23,764 bases of DNA from a virus. The notes beneath the pieces were generated by a model, which ran no database searches, had not been told where the DNA came from, and saw only the letters and a program-made list of their open reading frames with translations. The position numbers and the translations under genes are program-made. Position 1 is the first letter of the stretch, and every line of letters starts with the position of its first letter. Below are positions 16,817 through 23,056 of this stretch, one piece after another. The stretch spans positions 1-23,764 of IMG/VR virus record IMGVR_UViG_3300024240_000012, one strand, 5' to 3'.

Positions 16817-17041
16817 CTACCTCACAATCACTTCAACGACCTTGATGGCGTCCTCGGGGATGATGACTTGCTTGTTGTTCACCGTCCCCAGCGCGTCCGT
16901 CCTGGTCAAGCCCATGAGAACCGCAATCTGCTCACAGCCCCAGTTGATCCCATCGTCGGTCCACTCGTCCTTATAGAGACGGCTGTAGGCACCTGGCCCA
17001 ACCAGTTCCTTGACTTCCTCGCGCAGAGTCTCAAGATTCAC
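16817..17041 (-). CDS. Adaptor-like protein, N-terminal-half type, 74 aa
   Basis: The chosen start is a GTG overlapping the ligase stop (GTGA); an in-frame TTG at 17053 would add four residues. The protein has a helix, then INWGCEQIAVLMGLTRTDA, then VIIPEDAIKVVEVIV. This matches the N-terminal half of phage neck adaptors, in which a helix 'in.a..eiA..tg' is followed by a beta strand ending 'lP.d...l..V'. It lacks the C-terminal half, which appears in the next gene. It also aligns by pattern with the gene at 16048-16440 (IxWxxEQxAxLxGxT and VxIPxDxIK). I infer a portal-bound neck component made as separate chains. Confidence 0.7.
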   Translation of the reverse strand: MNLETLREEVKELVGPGAYSRLYKDEWTDDGINWGCEQIAVLMGLTRTDALGTVNNKQVIIPEDAIKVVEVIVR

Positions 17042-19293
17042 AGCCACCCCCAACTACGCAGCAGATCGCCGTCCTTGTGCCACTTGTAACCGATGTCGGT
17101 CCGGTAAGACATGTCAGGCAGGGTAATGGTCTTGACGCGCTTGTAGGCTTCCTCCTTCGCCTCCTCCATCGTCATGCCCTTGCCCACGCAGATCACCGCG
17201 TAGCCAGAGTTGCCGGCCAACTTCCACTCGTCGTTCTCGCACTTCACATCGGCAAGGTAGATCCCGCCGATGTTGGGGTCGGAGAACTCGATGCTCTTGT
17301 CGGCGGAATACTTGGCAAACGCCTTGGGGTCTTCGTAGGGGAACGGGGGGACACTGACCACCACACACAACTGGAACCCGGATTCCGTGTCCAGGTTGAA
17401 CTTCTTGCCCTTCGCCATGGCGTCGAAGAAATCACCCAGTTTGGAGTTGATACCGTCCATCTGGAGCCAGATCGTCGGCACACCGAAACGAGGGGTAGCC
17501 TCCAAGGGGTAGACGGCATCCTCGGTGGCGATGCAGTTCAGGTCCATGTAGCCGTGGTAGTCGGCAGCACGCAGGGCCGGCACCATCTTCGCCAGCGTCT
17601 CGTCGTAGAGGCGTGGTTCGCCATGGTTCGTCCAGAATCCCAACGTGCCTTGCTCACCGCTGTTGCCTTGCCAGGAAGCCTTACCGTTGCGCCTCACGTA
17701 CATGATGTGGGATGGGACCGTGGCGCAATACACCCTCCCGTGGTATGGGACCGACTTGCAGAACTGGGGGCAAAGCAAAGCCTTGACGCGGGATCGGCAT
17801 TCGGTGATGTTGATCTCTTTGTAGTTACCATTGACCAGCGCATCACCGATGTAATGGGACTCGTCCATTCGGTCCCTGACCTTTACTGCCGCATACCCAC
17901 CAGACTTCAAGACCAATTCTTGTAAGTCATCAGCCAGTTTGGTAGATACCGTGGTGTAGACCATCGGGGTGCTGCGCGTCCCATCTCCAGACCCATACCC
18001 GTAGAGGAACGCCTTGATCGTCTGCCTTGAACCATCCTTGATGTATTGGGGGACGCACTTCTGGTGTGCCCTCCCGAACATCGAGAAGTGAACAGCCAGT
18101 TCCCTTGAGTTGATATAAAGGTCTTTTCCATACATGCTTGCCTTGAAACCAGCCCTGTTGGCTATGTCTATGAACACATCCTGTTTGTGCTTCGGGCAAT
18201 TCCCGAACACGATAGATCGGCTTTTCGCGTAACCATCAGCGATGTATATACCTACTAAGGATGCCCATGCCGACATCGACCCACGGTAGAACGATGGGAG
18301 TTGGCTGCAATCATCAACTCCGCTCCACTCCCCACCGCCGCGCATGATGTTCCTGTTCCCCGAGACGATGCTGCTTGCTCGTTCAAACGAGAATGGCTTT
18401 CGGGAGTGGTCATCCTGGACATACATGTTGTGGTTTGGAGTCACCAGCAGATCAACCGTTGGACTTGACCATGCGACCATGCTCCCGTCAAAGTCATAGT
18501 CCATTAGCGCAAGTGGTTGGGCATAGGCGATCTCGCCGTCCTGGAGAGTGCAAATCTCATCGTCAGGAGTGACATCAGGCCAGAACTTCCACCCCCCGTA
18601 GGTAAGAACTTCCGTGTCTGCGGAGTAACAATTTGGACCAACATCTCCGTTCATCATCTTCTTGTATTCAAAGTTCACGAAAGCCGGGAGGATGAACTCC
18701 TTGCCATTGAAGAATGCCCCGATGGCCACTTCCACACCTTTTGCGAACTGCTGGAGTTGCACTGACTTGATCTTCGCAGCCCACTTCTTCTTGTAGTTCT
18801 CCAGGGTGGATATGACATCCGAACCGTCCTCGGCCTTGCCAACGTAGGTAAGGCACTTCTCGTCCTGCGCCACACCGTCAGGCTTGACCACATACCGTCC
18901 AGGGTTCTTCTGCACGAACTTGATCGCCTCGTCCAGACTCTTGAACGTCCAGTCGGGCAGAACCGTCATGCCGGCCTTCTTGAACTCCTGCTGCCCGAAG
19001 CCACGATCCATTTCCATCTTGTCCGAGTAGCAGCATGGACCAACGACCGCCTTGCCCTGCTCTCGGAGATCCTCACACATCTCGCCGAAACAAGCATCGT
19101 CCACGATGATGAGATCGGCCCAGTCAACCCACGGTTCATAGGACGAAACCTTCCCGATCAGACCGTTGCTGATGTCACGGGAAGGCTTGTCCTTGATGTA
19201 GTACTTGACCTGGTTCCCTTCCGACAGGAGACGCTTGCACAACTCACCACACACTCCGAAGTGAGAAAAGACAAGGATCTTCCTGGTCGCCAT
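17038..19293 (-). CDS. PurD/GARS-like ATP-grasp ligase with in-frame intein, 751 aa precursor (428 aa spliced)
   Basis: The outer parts (residues 1-221 and 545-751) form a 428-aa protein, the usual size of phosphoribosylamine-glycine ligase. The N-domain is Rossmann-like (ILVFSHFGVCGEL). The ATP-grasp domain shows the GRYVVKPDGVAQ lysine loop (~132-143), the GPN|SG loop and the metal-binding VYPLEATPRFGVP segment (~594-606). The family joins an amine to a carboxylate through an acyl-phosphate. The N-terminal nucleotide/PRA-binding loop differs from the classical GGREH of PurD, so the substrate may not be phosphoribosylamine. An intein splits the GPNTGG-type motif at residues 222-544. The gene lies amid neck genes, far from any visible purine gene, which suggests either host-metabolism support or modification of a virion component. 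Its stop overlaps the next GTG start (GTGA). Confidence 0.85.
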   Translation of the reverse strand: MATRKILVFSHFGVCGELCKRLLSEGNQVKYYIKDKPSRDISNGLIGKVSSYEPWVDWADLIIVDDACFGEMCEDLREQGKAVVGPCCYSDKMEMDRGFGQQEFKKAGMTVLPDWTFKSLDEAIKFVQKNPGRYVVKPDGVAQDEKCLTYVGKAEDGSDVISTLENYKKKWAAKIKSVQLQQFAKGVEVAIGAFFNGKEFILPAFVNFEYKKMMNGDVGPNCYSADTEVLTYGGWKFWPDVTPDDEICTLQDGEIAYAQPLALMDYDFDGSMVAWSSPTVDLLVTPNHNMYVQDDHSRKPFSFERASSIVSGNRNIMRGGGEWSGVDDCSQLPSFYRGSMSAWASLVGIYIADGYAKSRSIVFGNCPKHKQDVFIDIANRAGFKASMYGKDLYINSRELAVHFSMFGRAHQKCVPQYIKDGSRQTIKAFLYGYGSGDGTRSTPMVYTTVSTKLADDLQELVLKSGGYAAVKVRDRMDESHYIGDALVNGNYKEINITECRSRVKALLCPQFCKSVPYHGRVYCATVPSHIMYVRRNGKASWQGNSGEQGTLGFWTNHGEPRLYDETLAKMVPALRAADYHGYMDLNCIATEDAVYPLEATPRFGVPTIWLQMDGINSKLGDFFDAMAKGKKFNLDTESGFQLCVVVSVPPFPYEDPKAFAKYSADKSIEFSDPNIGGIYLADVKCENDEWKLAGNSGYAVICVGKGMTMEEAKEEAYKRVKTITLPDMSYRTDIGYKWHKDGDLLRSWGWL
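17662..18630 (-). mobile_element. Intein with LAGLIDADG homing endonuclease (323 aa)
   Basis: Starts at Cys222 of the ligase precursor (CYSADTEVLTYGG, splicing block A) and ends at Asn544 before Ser545 (WQGN|S). Block B is VDLLVTPNHNMYV (~280-292, with the T-x-x-H pattern). Block F is GRVYCATVPSHIMYVRRNGK (519-538). Two LAGLIDADG-type motifs are present: ASLVGIYIADG with Asp353 and AFLYGYGSGDG with Asp437, so the endonuclease looks intact. The penultimate residue is Gly instead of the common His, a variant known among phage inteins. By hand count GC is about 50% at 18061-18300 against about 60% in flanking ligase sequence at 17341-17580, which supports separate acquisition. Excision would restore DVGPN-SGEQG, matching the GPNTGG motif of the GARS family. 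Confidence 0.93.
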
Positions 19294-19298
19294 GGCTT

Positions 19299-19442
19299 CT
19301 ACTTTCCCTTCTTGCTGAACTTCTTGGGGTGCATCGCCTTCTTCTCCTGCATATCCTCGGTGACAGGCTTCGCCTTCTTCACATCCGGCATCTTGCCCTT
19401 GCCTTCGGGAGCAGCGCCTTCATACAGGAACTTGTTCTTCAT
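19299..19442 (-). CDS. Lys-rich 47-aa protein
   Basis: A short frame between the 224-aa gene and the ATP-grasp gene, in what would otherwise be a 158-base gap. Its ATG is preceded by TAGGAGAAAGCC, a clear Shine-Dalgarno that shares bases with the upstream stop, and its TAG lies 5 bases before the next start. The product begins MKNKFLYEGAAPEGKGK and ends KKFSKKGK, with about a third lysine and no hydrophobic segment. Such small basic proteins occur in phage virions or as DNA-binding factors, but no function can be assigned. Spacing and ribosome-binding site make a real gene likely. Confidence 0.7.
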   Translation of the reverse strand: MKNKFLYEGAAPEGKGKMPDVKKAKPVTEDMQEKKAMHPKKFSKKGK

Positions 19443-19451
19443 GGCTTTCTC

Positions 19452-20126
19452 CTAGAAACGCAACTTGTTGGACTGCATGGTGCGACCGAAATGCATCCTC
19501 TTGGGCTGAGACGAGGCACGAAGATAGCCAACGTCTCCAATCAGTATGGTTCCCCTCAGTCCACTCGCCATGGACAGGAACCTGCGCTCCGACAACTCCG
19601 AACCCTGTAGGTCACGGTCATGCCCCGGCAAGCGCAAAAGATGGGAGAGGGCACCCTCTACGAGAGCGTCCTCAACGTCCTGCCCGAAATCAACCTCGTC
19701 AAAGTCCCCCATTGGCTTATAGGAGACTACTGCACGAACCTGGGTGTTGATCGCGGGTGGACGGTTTGGACGGAATGCTCCCTGGTCACTGGTGAACCCC
19801 TTCATCAGACCGGGAGCGTTGAAGGCATGGCGCGTCAGTTCCTCAAGTGCTTCCTGGTTCATCAGGGGCATCGGTTCCCACGATCCATCGACCTTCTGGT
19901 ATTCCGCCTTGTGGAGATACACGGCCTCCTTGCCATCAACAGCCACATCGTAAACGGCGCAGTAGACCGAATTGGCCAGCACCGTGAACTCCGCGACTTC
20001 CTGGAGGCCCAGTGTCTCCGCTGCCAGACGCCTTGCCGAAACCTGGAACGCAAGCTGCCACTGACGCGGCTTCAAGTCTGGCCTCATGCAGCCAATGCGA
20101 TCCTGGATTTGGGCAAAGGTGATCAT
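19452..20126 (-). CDS. Putative head-tail adaptor / neck protein, 224 aa
   Basis: Begins with a short helix (TFAQIQDRIGCMRPDLKPRQW), then a helix rich in Ala/Arg, a beta region (EFTVLANSVYCAVYDVAVDG) and a long C-terminal part with DFGQDVEDALVEGALSHLLRL. The pattern of an N-terminal helix, a beta middle and a late helix with 'alv.gAl..Ll' resembles short-tailed phage adaptor/gatekeeper proteins that dock on the portal. It lies between head genes and the other adaptor-like genes. The upstream stop is 5 bases from the start (TAGAAGCC before ATG). The stop overlaps the ribosome-binding site of the next small gene. No definitive motif is seen, so the adaptor call is an inference from pattern and location. 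Confidence 0.6.
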   Translation of the reverse strand: MITFAQIQDRIGCMRPDLKPRQWQLAFQVSARRLAAETLGLQEVAEFTVLANSVYCAVYDVAVDGKEAVYLHKAEYQKVDGSWEPMPLMNQEALEELTRHAFNAPGLMKGFTSDQGAFRPNRPPAINTQVRAVVSYKPMGDFDEVDFGQDVEDALVEGALSHLLRLPGHDRDLQGSELSERRFLSMASGLRGTILIGDVGYLRASSQPKRMHFGRTMQSNKLRF

Positions 20127-20131
20127 GGCTT

Positions 20132-20530
20132 CTATTCCCCGCTGTCGGCTTTGACGGTTTCAGGAATGACCCCCTCGGCAACCGCTGCGAGGATCTTGAA
20201 CGCGATGGCTTCCTTCTTGTTCCGGTGATGGAACTCGACCTTGTAGCGCCGGGCCAGTTCGTGCAACTGGGCCGTCTCCAGGCCGACGAGGGATTCCTTG
20301 GTCAGATCGGACGGGTTCGTGCCCAGCAGGATCGCCTGGCCCTCGTCCGTATCGTCCATGACGAAATAGGGATGCGTCTTGTTGCTGCTGCTGTGGGCAC
20401 CCCGGATGATGTTGGTCCAGGTCTTGGGGTCGTAGGAGGCGCGGAGCATGGAAGGTGCCTTGCTCTGCGGGAAGGTGATCGCCACGGTATGCAGCGATTC
20501 CTGGATGAAGTCAGTGGTCATTCCGTTCAT
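20132..20530 (-). CDS. Head/neck protein with C-terminal LEM/SAP-like helices, 132 aa
   Basis: Lies just after the capsid gene and hairpin; the start ATG is preceded by GAGGTACTACC, and a second in-frame ATG three codons on is possible. The N-terminal two thirds are mixed and soluble. Residues ~87-120 (LVGLETAQLHELARRYKVEF, then a Lys/Glu-rich helix) resemble the short helix-extension-helix of LEM/HeH or Rho-N/SAP-like modules seen in some phage head proteins. The role could be head completion or DNA contact in the neck. The family assignment is weak and the position is the main support. Confidence 0.65.
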   Translation of the reverse strand: MNGMTTDFIQESLHTVAITFPQSKAPSMLRASYDPKTWTNIIRGAHSSSNKTHPYFVMDDTDEGQAILLGTNPSDLTKESLVGLETAQLHELARRYKVEFHHRNKKEAIAFKILAAVAEGVIPETVKADSGE

Positions 20531-20554
20531 GGTAGTACCTCTGTGGGTGAGGGA

Positions 20555-20585
20555 CCGGGGGGACAGGGCAATCCCATCCCCCCGG
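20555..20585 (-). terminator. Strong GC hairpin after the major capsid gene
   Basis: In the 69-base gap between the capsid stop and the next start there is a perfect 9-bp stem (CCGGGGGGA with TCCCCCCGG) around a 13-base loop that itself contains a GGG/CCC inner stem. No U-tract follows on the minus strand, so it is not a classical intrinsic terminator. It may attenuate readthrough or protect the 3' end of capsid mRNA. Confidence 0.6.
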
Positions 20586-20599
20586 CGACCTCGGGTTGG

Positions 20600-21571
20600 T
20601 TAGTCGATCTTGATGGGCAGGGCACCCATCAGGCGGCTGTCGGAGAGCCCGTAGCCGAAAACGTCAAGCTGGCGGCAAGCGCGGCCAAACTTGGTCTGCA
20701 TCTTGAAGTTCACGTCCGTCTCCTGGAGCTGACGGATGAAGCCCAGCCCGTTCTGGTGCCCGATGACGCACTGCGCGATGTTCGCCTGGCCACCGTAGAG
20801 CGTGGCGGTCGGGATCTCGTCGGTCACGATGATGTCGAATCCGGCCACCTTGATGCCGAACTCGCCATTCTCGATCTCCTTGGCGTTCTGGTTGCCCGAG
20901 ATCTGGTAGGTGAACTGGTCGCTGTTGAGGAGGATCTCCTCGACATCGGAGTTGACCATGACGTAGCGACCCTTCTTGGGGATCGCCATCTGGTTGTACC
21001 GCTTCCGCGCCTTGATGAACGCCTTGATGATGTAGTTCGCGTCCGTGCGGTCAGTGGAGGCGGGAGCCGTGGGGACGGCGGGGTTGTAGGCAACCGTGCC
21101 GGGGGTCTGGCCGTGATACGCCATCTGCGAAGCGCCGTAGACCGTGGTGATGAGGCCACCGACCACAACCGCGTACTCGTTCTCGGCGTGGGCATCAGCC
21201 AGCATACGGGCGATCTTCTGCATCAGGGGCAGGTTGATCTGCTTGATGTCGATGGGGTCCAGCGTGGGGTAGCCGTAGAAGGCGTTGTCCACCGTGACCG
21301 TGAAGTTCGTGCCGCTGACAGTTTCAGGAACGAGATCCTGGTTGACCACATAGGCGCTGATCGCGGGAGGATTCAGGACGCGGAAGGTGATGGTGTCGCC
21401 GAAGTTCTCCAACTTCTTCATCGCCTCGGTGTTGCTGATGCGACCGAGCATGGACTCGCGCCGGAGGATGTCGAAGGTCAGACCTTCAACGACGTTCTCG
21501 ATGAGGGCGGTCTTGCCGGCATCGGTGAGGCCGGTATCGGGGGAGGGTCGGGGGGTGCGGGTGATGGCCAT
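20600..21571 (-). CDS. Major capsid protein, HK97-fold (P22 coat / N4 gp56-like), 323 aa
   Basis: Builds the icosahedral shell. The order scaffold-capsid, the 323-aa length and the sequence layout fit: a helical N-terminus with MLGRISNTEAMKK, then a beta-rich GDTITFRVLNPP segment, a spine-helix-like LPLMQKIARMLADAHAENEY region, an A-domain-like GRYVMVNSDVEEILLNSDQF stretch and a C-terminal FGIKVAGFDIIVTDEIP strand region. This is the arrangement of P22-coat-like and N4-gp56-like major capsid proteins. The start ATG follows AAAGGTAACATC. Codons end mostly in G or C, consistent with high expression. The gene is followed by a strong RNA hairpin (20555-20585). I am confident of the major capsid role and less so of the exact subfamily. 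Confidence 0.87.
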   Translation of the reverse strand: MAITRTPRPSPDTGLTDAGKTALIENVVEGLTFDILRRESMLGRISNTEAMKKLENFGDTITFRVLNPPAISAYVVNQDLVPETVSGTNFTVTVDNAFYGYPTLDPIDIKQINLPLMQKIARMLADAHAENEYAVVVGGLITTVYGASQMAYHGQTPGTVAYNPAVPTAPASTDRTDANYIIKAFIKARKRYNQMAIPKKGRYVMVNSDVEEILLNSDQFTYQISGNQNAKEIENGEFGIKVAGFDIIVTDEIPTATLYGGQANIAQCVIGHQNGLGFIRQLQETDVNFKMQTKFGRACRQLDVFGYGLSDSRLMGALPIKID

Positions 21572-21607
21572 GATGTTACCTTTCTGTGGTCCCGACCTTG
21601 TGTGCGA

Positions 21608-22750
21608 CTAGCGGTATTCCCGTGGATGGGCACCGCTGAGTTCAAGGTCACTTTGGGACAGGAGGAGTCGTTTGTTGAGGATGTCCCGTTCCTGCGGAGT
21701 CTGTGCCTCTCGGATCAGTTCACCGAAATGGCTCAGTTCTTCCATTGAGAACGGCGTGAGTGCATTGCTTGGGTTGTTGCGCCTCGGGGCCGGGGCCTCG
21801 GGGAGTGCGCTACCAGAGCGCATGGCAGGGGAACGGTCCATCTCCGTGTGATGCACGGGCTTCGGCGTCCCAAGGTTGGTCCCAGTGGCCTGAGCGTATT
21901 CCTCAAAGACCTCCAGGGCATCCTCGGTGGTGTAGTTCGTGGTGTTACTGATGATGTCCGCGTAGAGCGCACGCTTCCGGTCGGAACGGATGTTGCCCAG
22001 CCATGCATGAAACTCTGGACTTTCCGCAATCTCAGTCGCGTTGGGGATCTTCGCGTAGATCGCACCAAAAACTTCCTTGGTCCTCAGATCGGAGAAATAT
22101 TCTCCCTGCTTCTTGACCACTGCGTTCAACTGCTCACGCAGCCGGCTGATCTCGCCATACAGAGGCGCAGCGATGGACTCCATCACCCCTACTGCTTCGG
22201 GGTAGTCCTCACGATACTGGCTGACCGTCTCCTCGTCGGCGGGGTTCAGGTTGGTGGGCAGGGAACCTGCCGTAGCCTGGAGAACCGCATACTGCTGGAT
22301 CTTGTCATCCAGGTCCGAGATACGCTTGTCCAGCGCAGCCATCTGAGCGTTGACCTTGACCTGAGTCTTGGACAACTCCGACTGGGCCTTACGGGCGTCT
22401 GCTTCCCTCTTGGCGAGTCCTTCCTCCGTCTGTTCACCTGGCTTGCGCGGAGCGGCATGGTCGGTGCGTTCTGCCGGCTCATCACCGGGAAGATCCGCAA
22501 CAACGTCATCCTCCACTTCAATCCGGTCAACTGCGGGTCGTGCCGGGGTTGGTTCATCGACTTCGGTGCCGTCTCCGGGTTCCTCACCGATGAAACCGTC
22601 TCCCTCGAAAGCGTCTGACGAGATGGAACCATCGTCGTTCACCGTGACTCCCAGTGCAGCGAGTCTGGCCAGGTTCTCCTGACCGTCATCGCCCAACTGA
22701 GCGTTGGTTCGCGCCTTGGTGCCACTCGTCCTCATGCCGTGAATACCCAT
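21608..22750 (-). CDS. Capsid scaffolding / assembly protein, 380 aa
   Basis: Acidic, highly charged protein directly upstream of the major capsid gene. Residues ~45-115 are an Asp/Glu/Pro-rich disordered stretch. A long coiled-coil-like segment follows (~118-165, with KTQVKVNAQMAALDKRISDL), then a second helical region around 200-225. The C-terminus holds short helices (MEELSHFGELIREAQTPQER), as expected for the coat-binding end of a scaffold. Length and composition fit scaffolds of short-tailed phages, which template procapsid assembly and then leave the shell. The start is set by a strong Shine-Dalgarno (AAGGAGCAGTAA before ATG). No protease motif is seen, so I do not call a protease-scaffold fusion. 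The family is inferred from position and composition, not from a signature motif. Confidence 0.75.
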   Translation of the reverse strand: MGIHGMRTSGTKARTNAQLGDDGQENLARLAALGVTVNDDGSISSDAFEGDGFIGEEPGDGTEVDEPTPARPAVDRIEVEDDVVADLPGDEPAERTDHAAPRKPGEQTEEGLAKREADARKAQSELSKTQVKVNAQMAALDKRISDLDDKIQQYAVLQATAGSLPTNLNPADEETVSQYREDYPEAVGVMESIAAPLYGEISRLREQLNAVVKKQGEYFSDLRTKEVFGAIYAKIPNATEIAESPEFHAWLGNIRSDRKRALYADIISNTTNYTTEDALEVFEEYAQATGTNLGTPKPVHHTEMDRSPAMRSGSALPEAPAPRRNNPSNALTPFSMEELSHFGELIREAQTPQERDILNKRLLLSQSDLELSGAHPREYR

Positions 22751-22804
22751 TTACTGCTCCTTACCCCTGGGGACTGGCGGGATGCCAGCGACCCTTGGTT
22801 GGGG

Positions 22805-23056
22805 TCAACTCGAATTTCGAATTTCTTCAATTTCCTCTGGAATATGCAAAATATCCCAAAGCACCTGGGCCTTGCCCTGGAGGCGAAGACCTTCAACCGC
22901 TAGATCGGGTTCCTCTCGCAGATCGTCAATCACACCGTAATACATGTGCTTGAACATATTGAGCGCAGGTTCCGCCATAATCAAGTTAGCGTCATTATAG
23001 TCAACGCCATACTTGTCTGTGAAGTCTTGCGCGAGTGATTGGCTGCGTTCGCTCAT
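22805..23056 (-). CDS. Small head-module protein, 83 aa, unknown function
   Basis: Starts at an ATG that overlaps the upstream stop (ATGA) and lies between the portal-like gene and the scaffold. The protein is acidic and helical, with a conspicuous EEIEEIR C-terminus and no transmembrane segment. I do not recognise a family. The 3' part of the gene is visibly more A+T-rich than its neighbours. Position suggests a portal- or scaffold-associated virion or assembly protein, but that is inference only. Confidence 0.75.
   Translation of the reverse strand: MSERSQSLAQDFTDKYGVDYNDANLIMAEPALNMFKHMYYGVIDDLREEPDLAVEGLRLQGKAQVLWDILHIPEEIEEIRNSS

Noticed and set aside
16814-16819. Programmed frameshift joining the 74-aa and 125-aa adaptor halves
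   Set aside because: No slippery sequence is evident, and the second gene has its own GAGG site and ATG, so separate translation is simpler.
17662-18630. Free-standing homing endonuclease or group I intron in the ligase gene
   Set aside because: The insert is in frame with no stop, and has Cys1, splicing blocks and a terminal Asn-Ser junction, which defines an intein and not an intron.
22766-22780. Small CTGGC/GCCAG hairpin before the scaffold gene
   Set aside because: Five base pairs with a five-base loop is expected by chance at this GC content, and nothing else supports a function.
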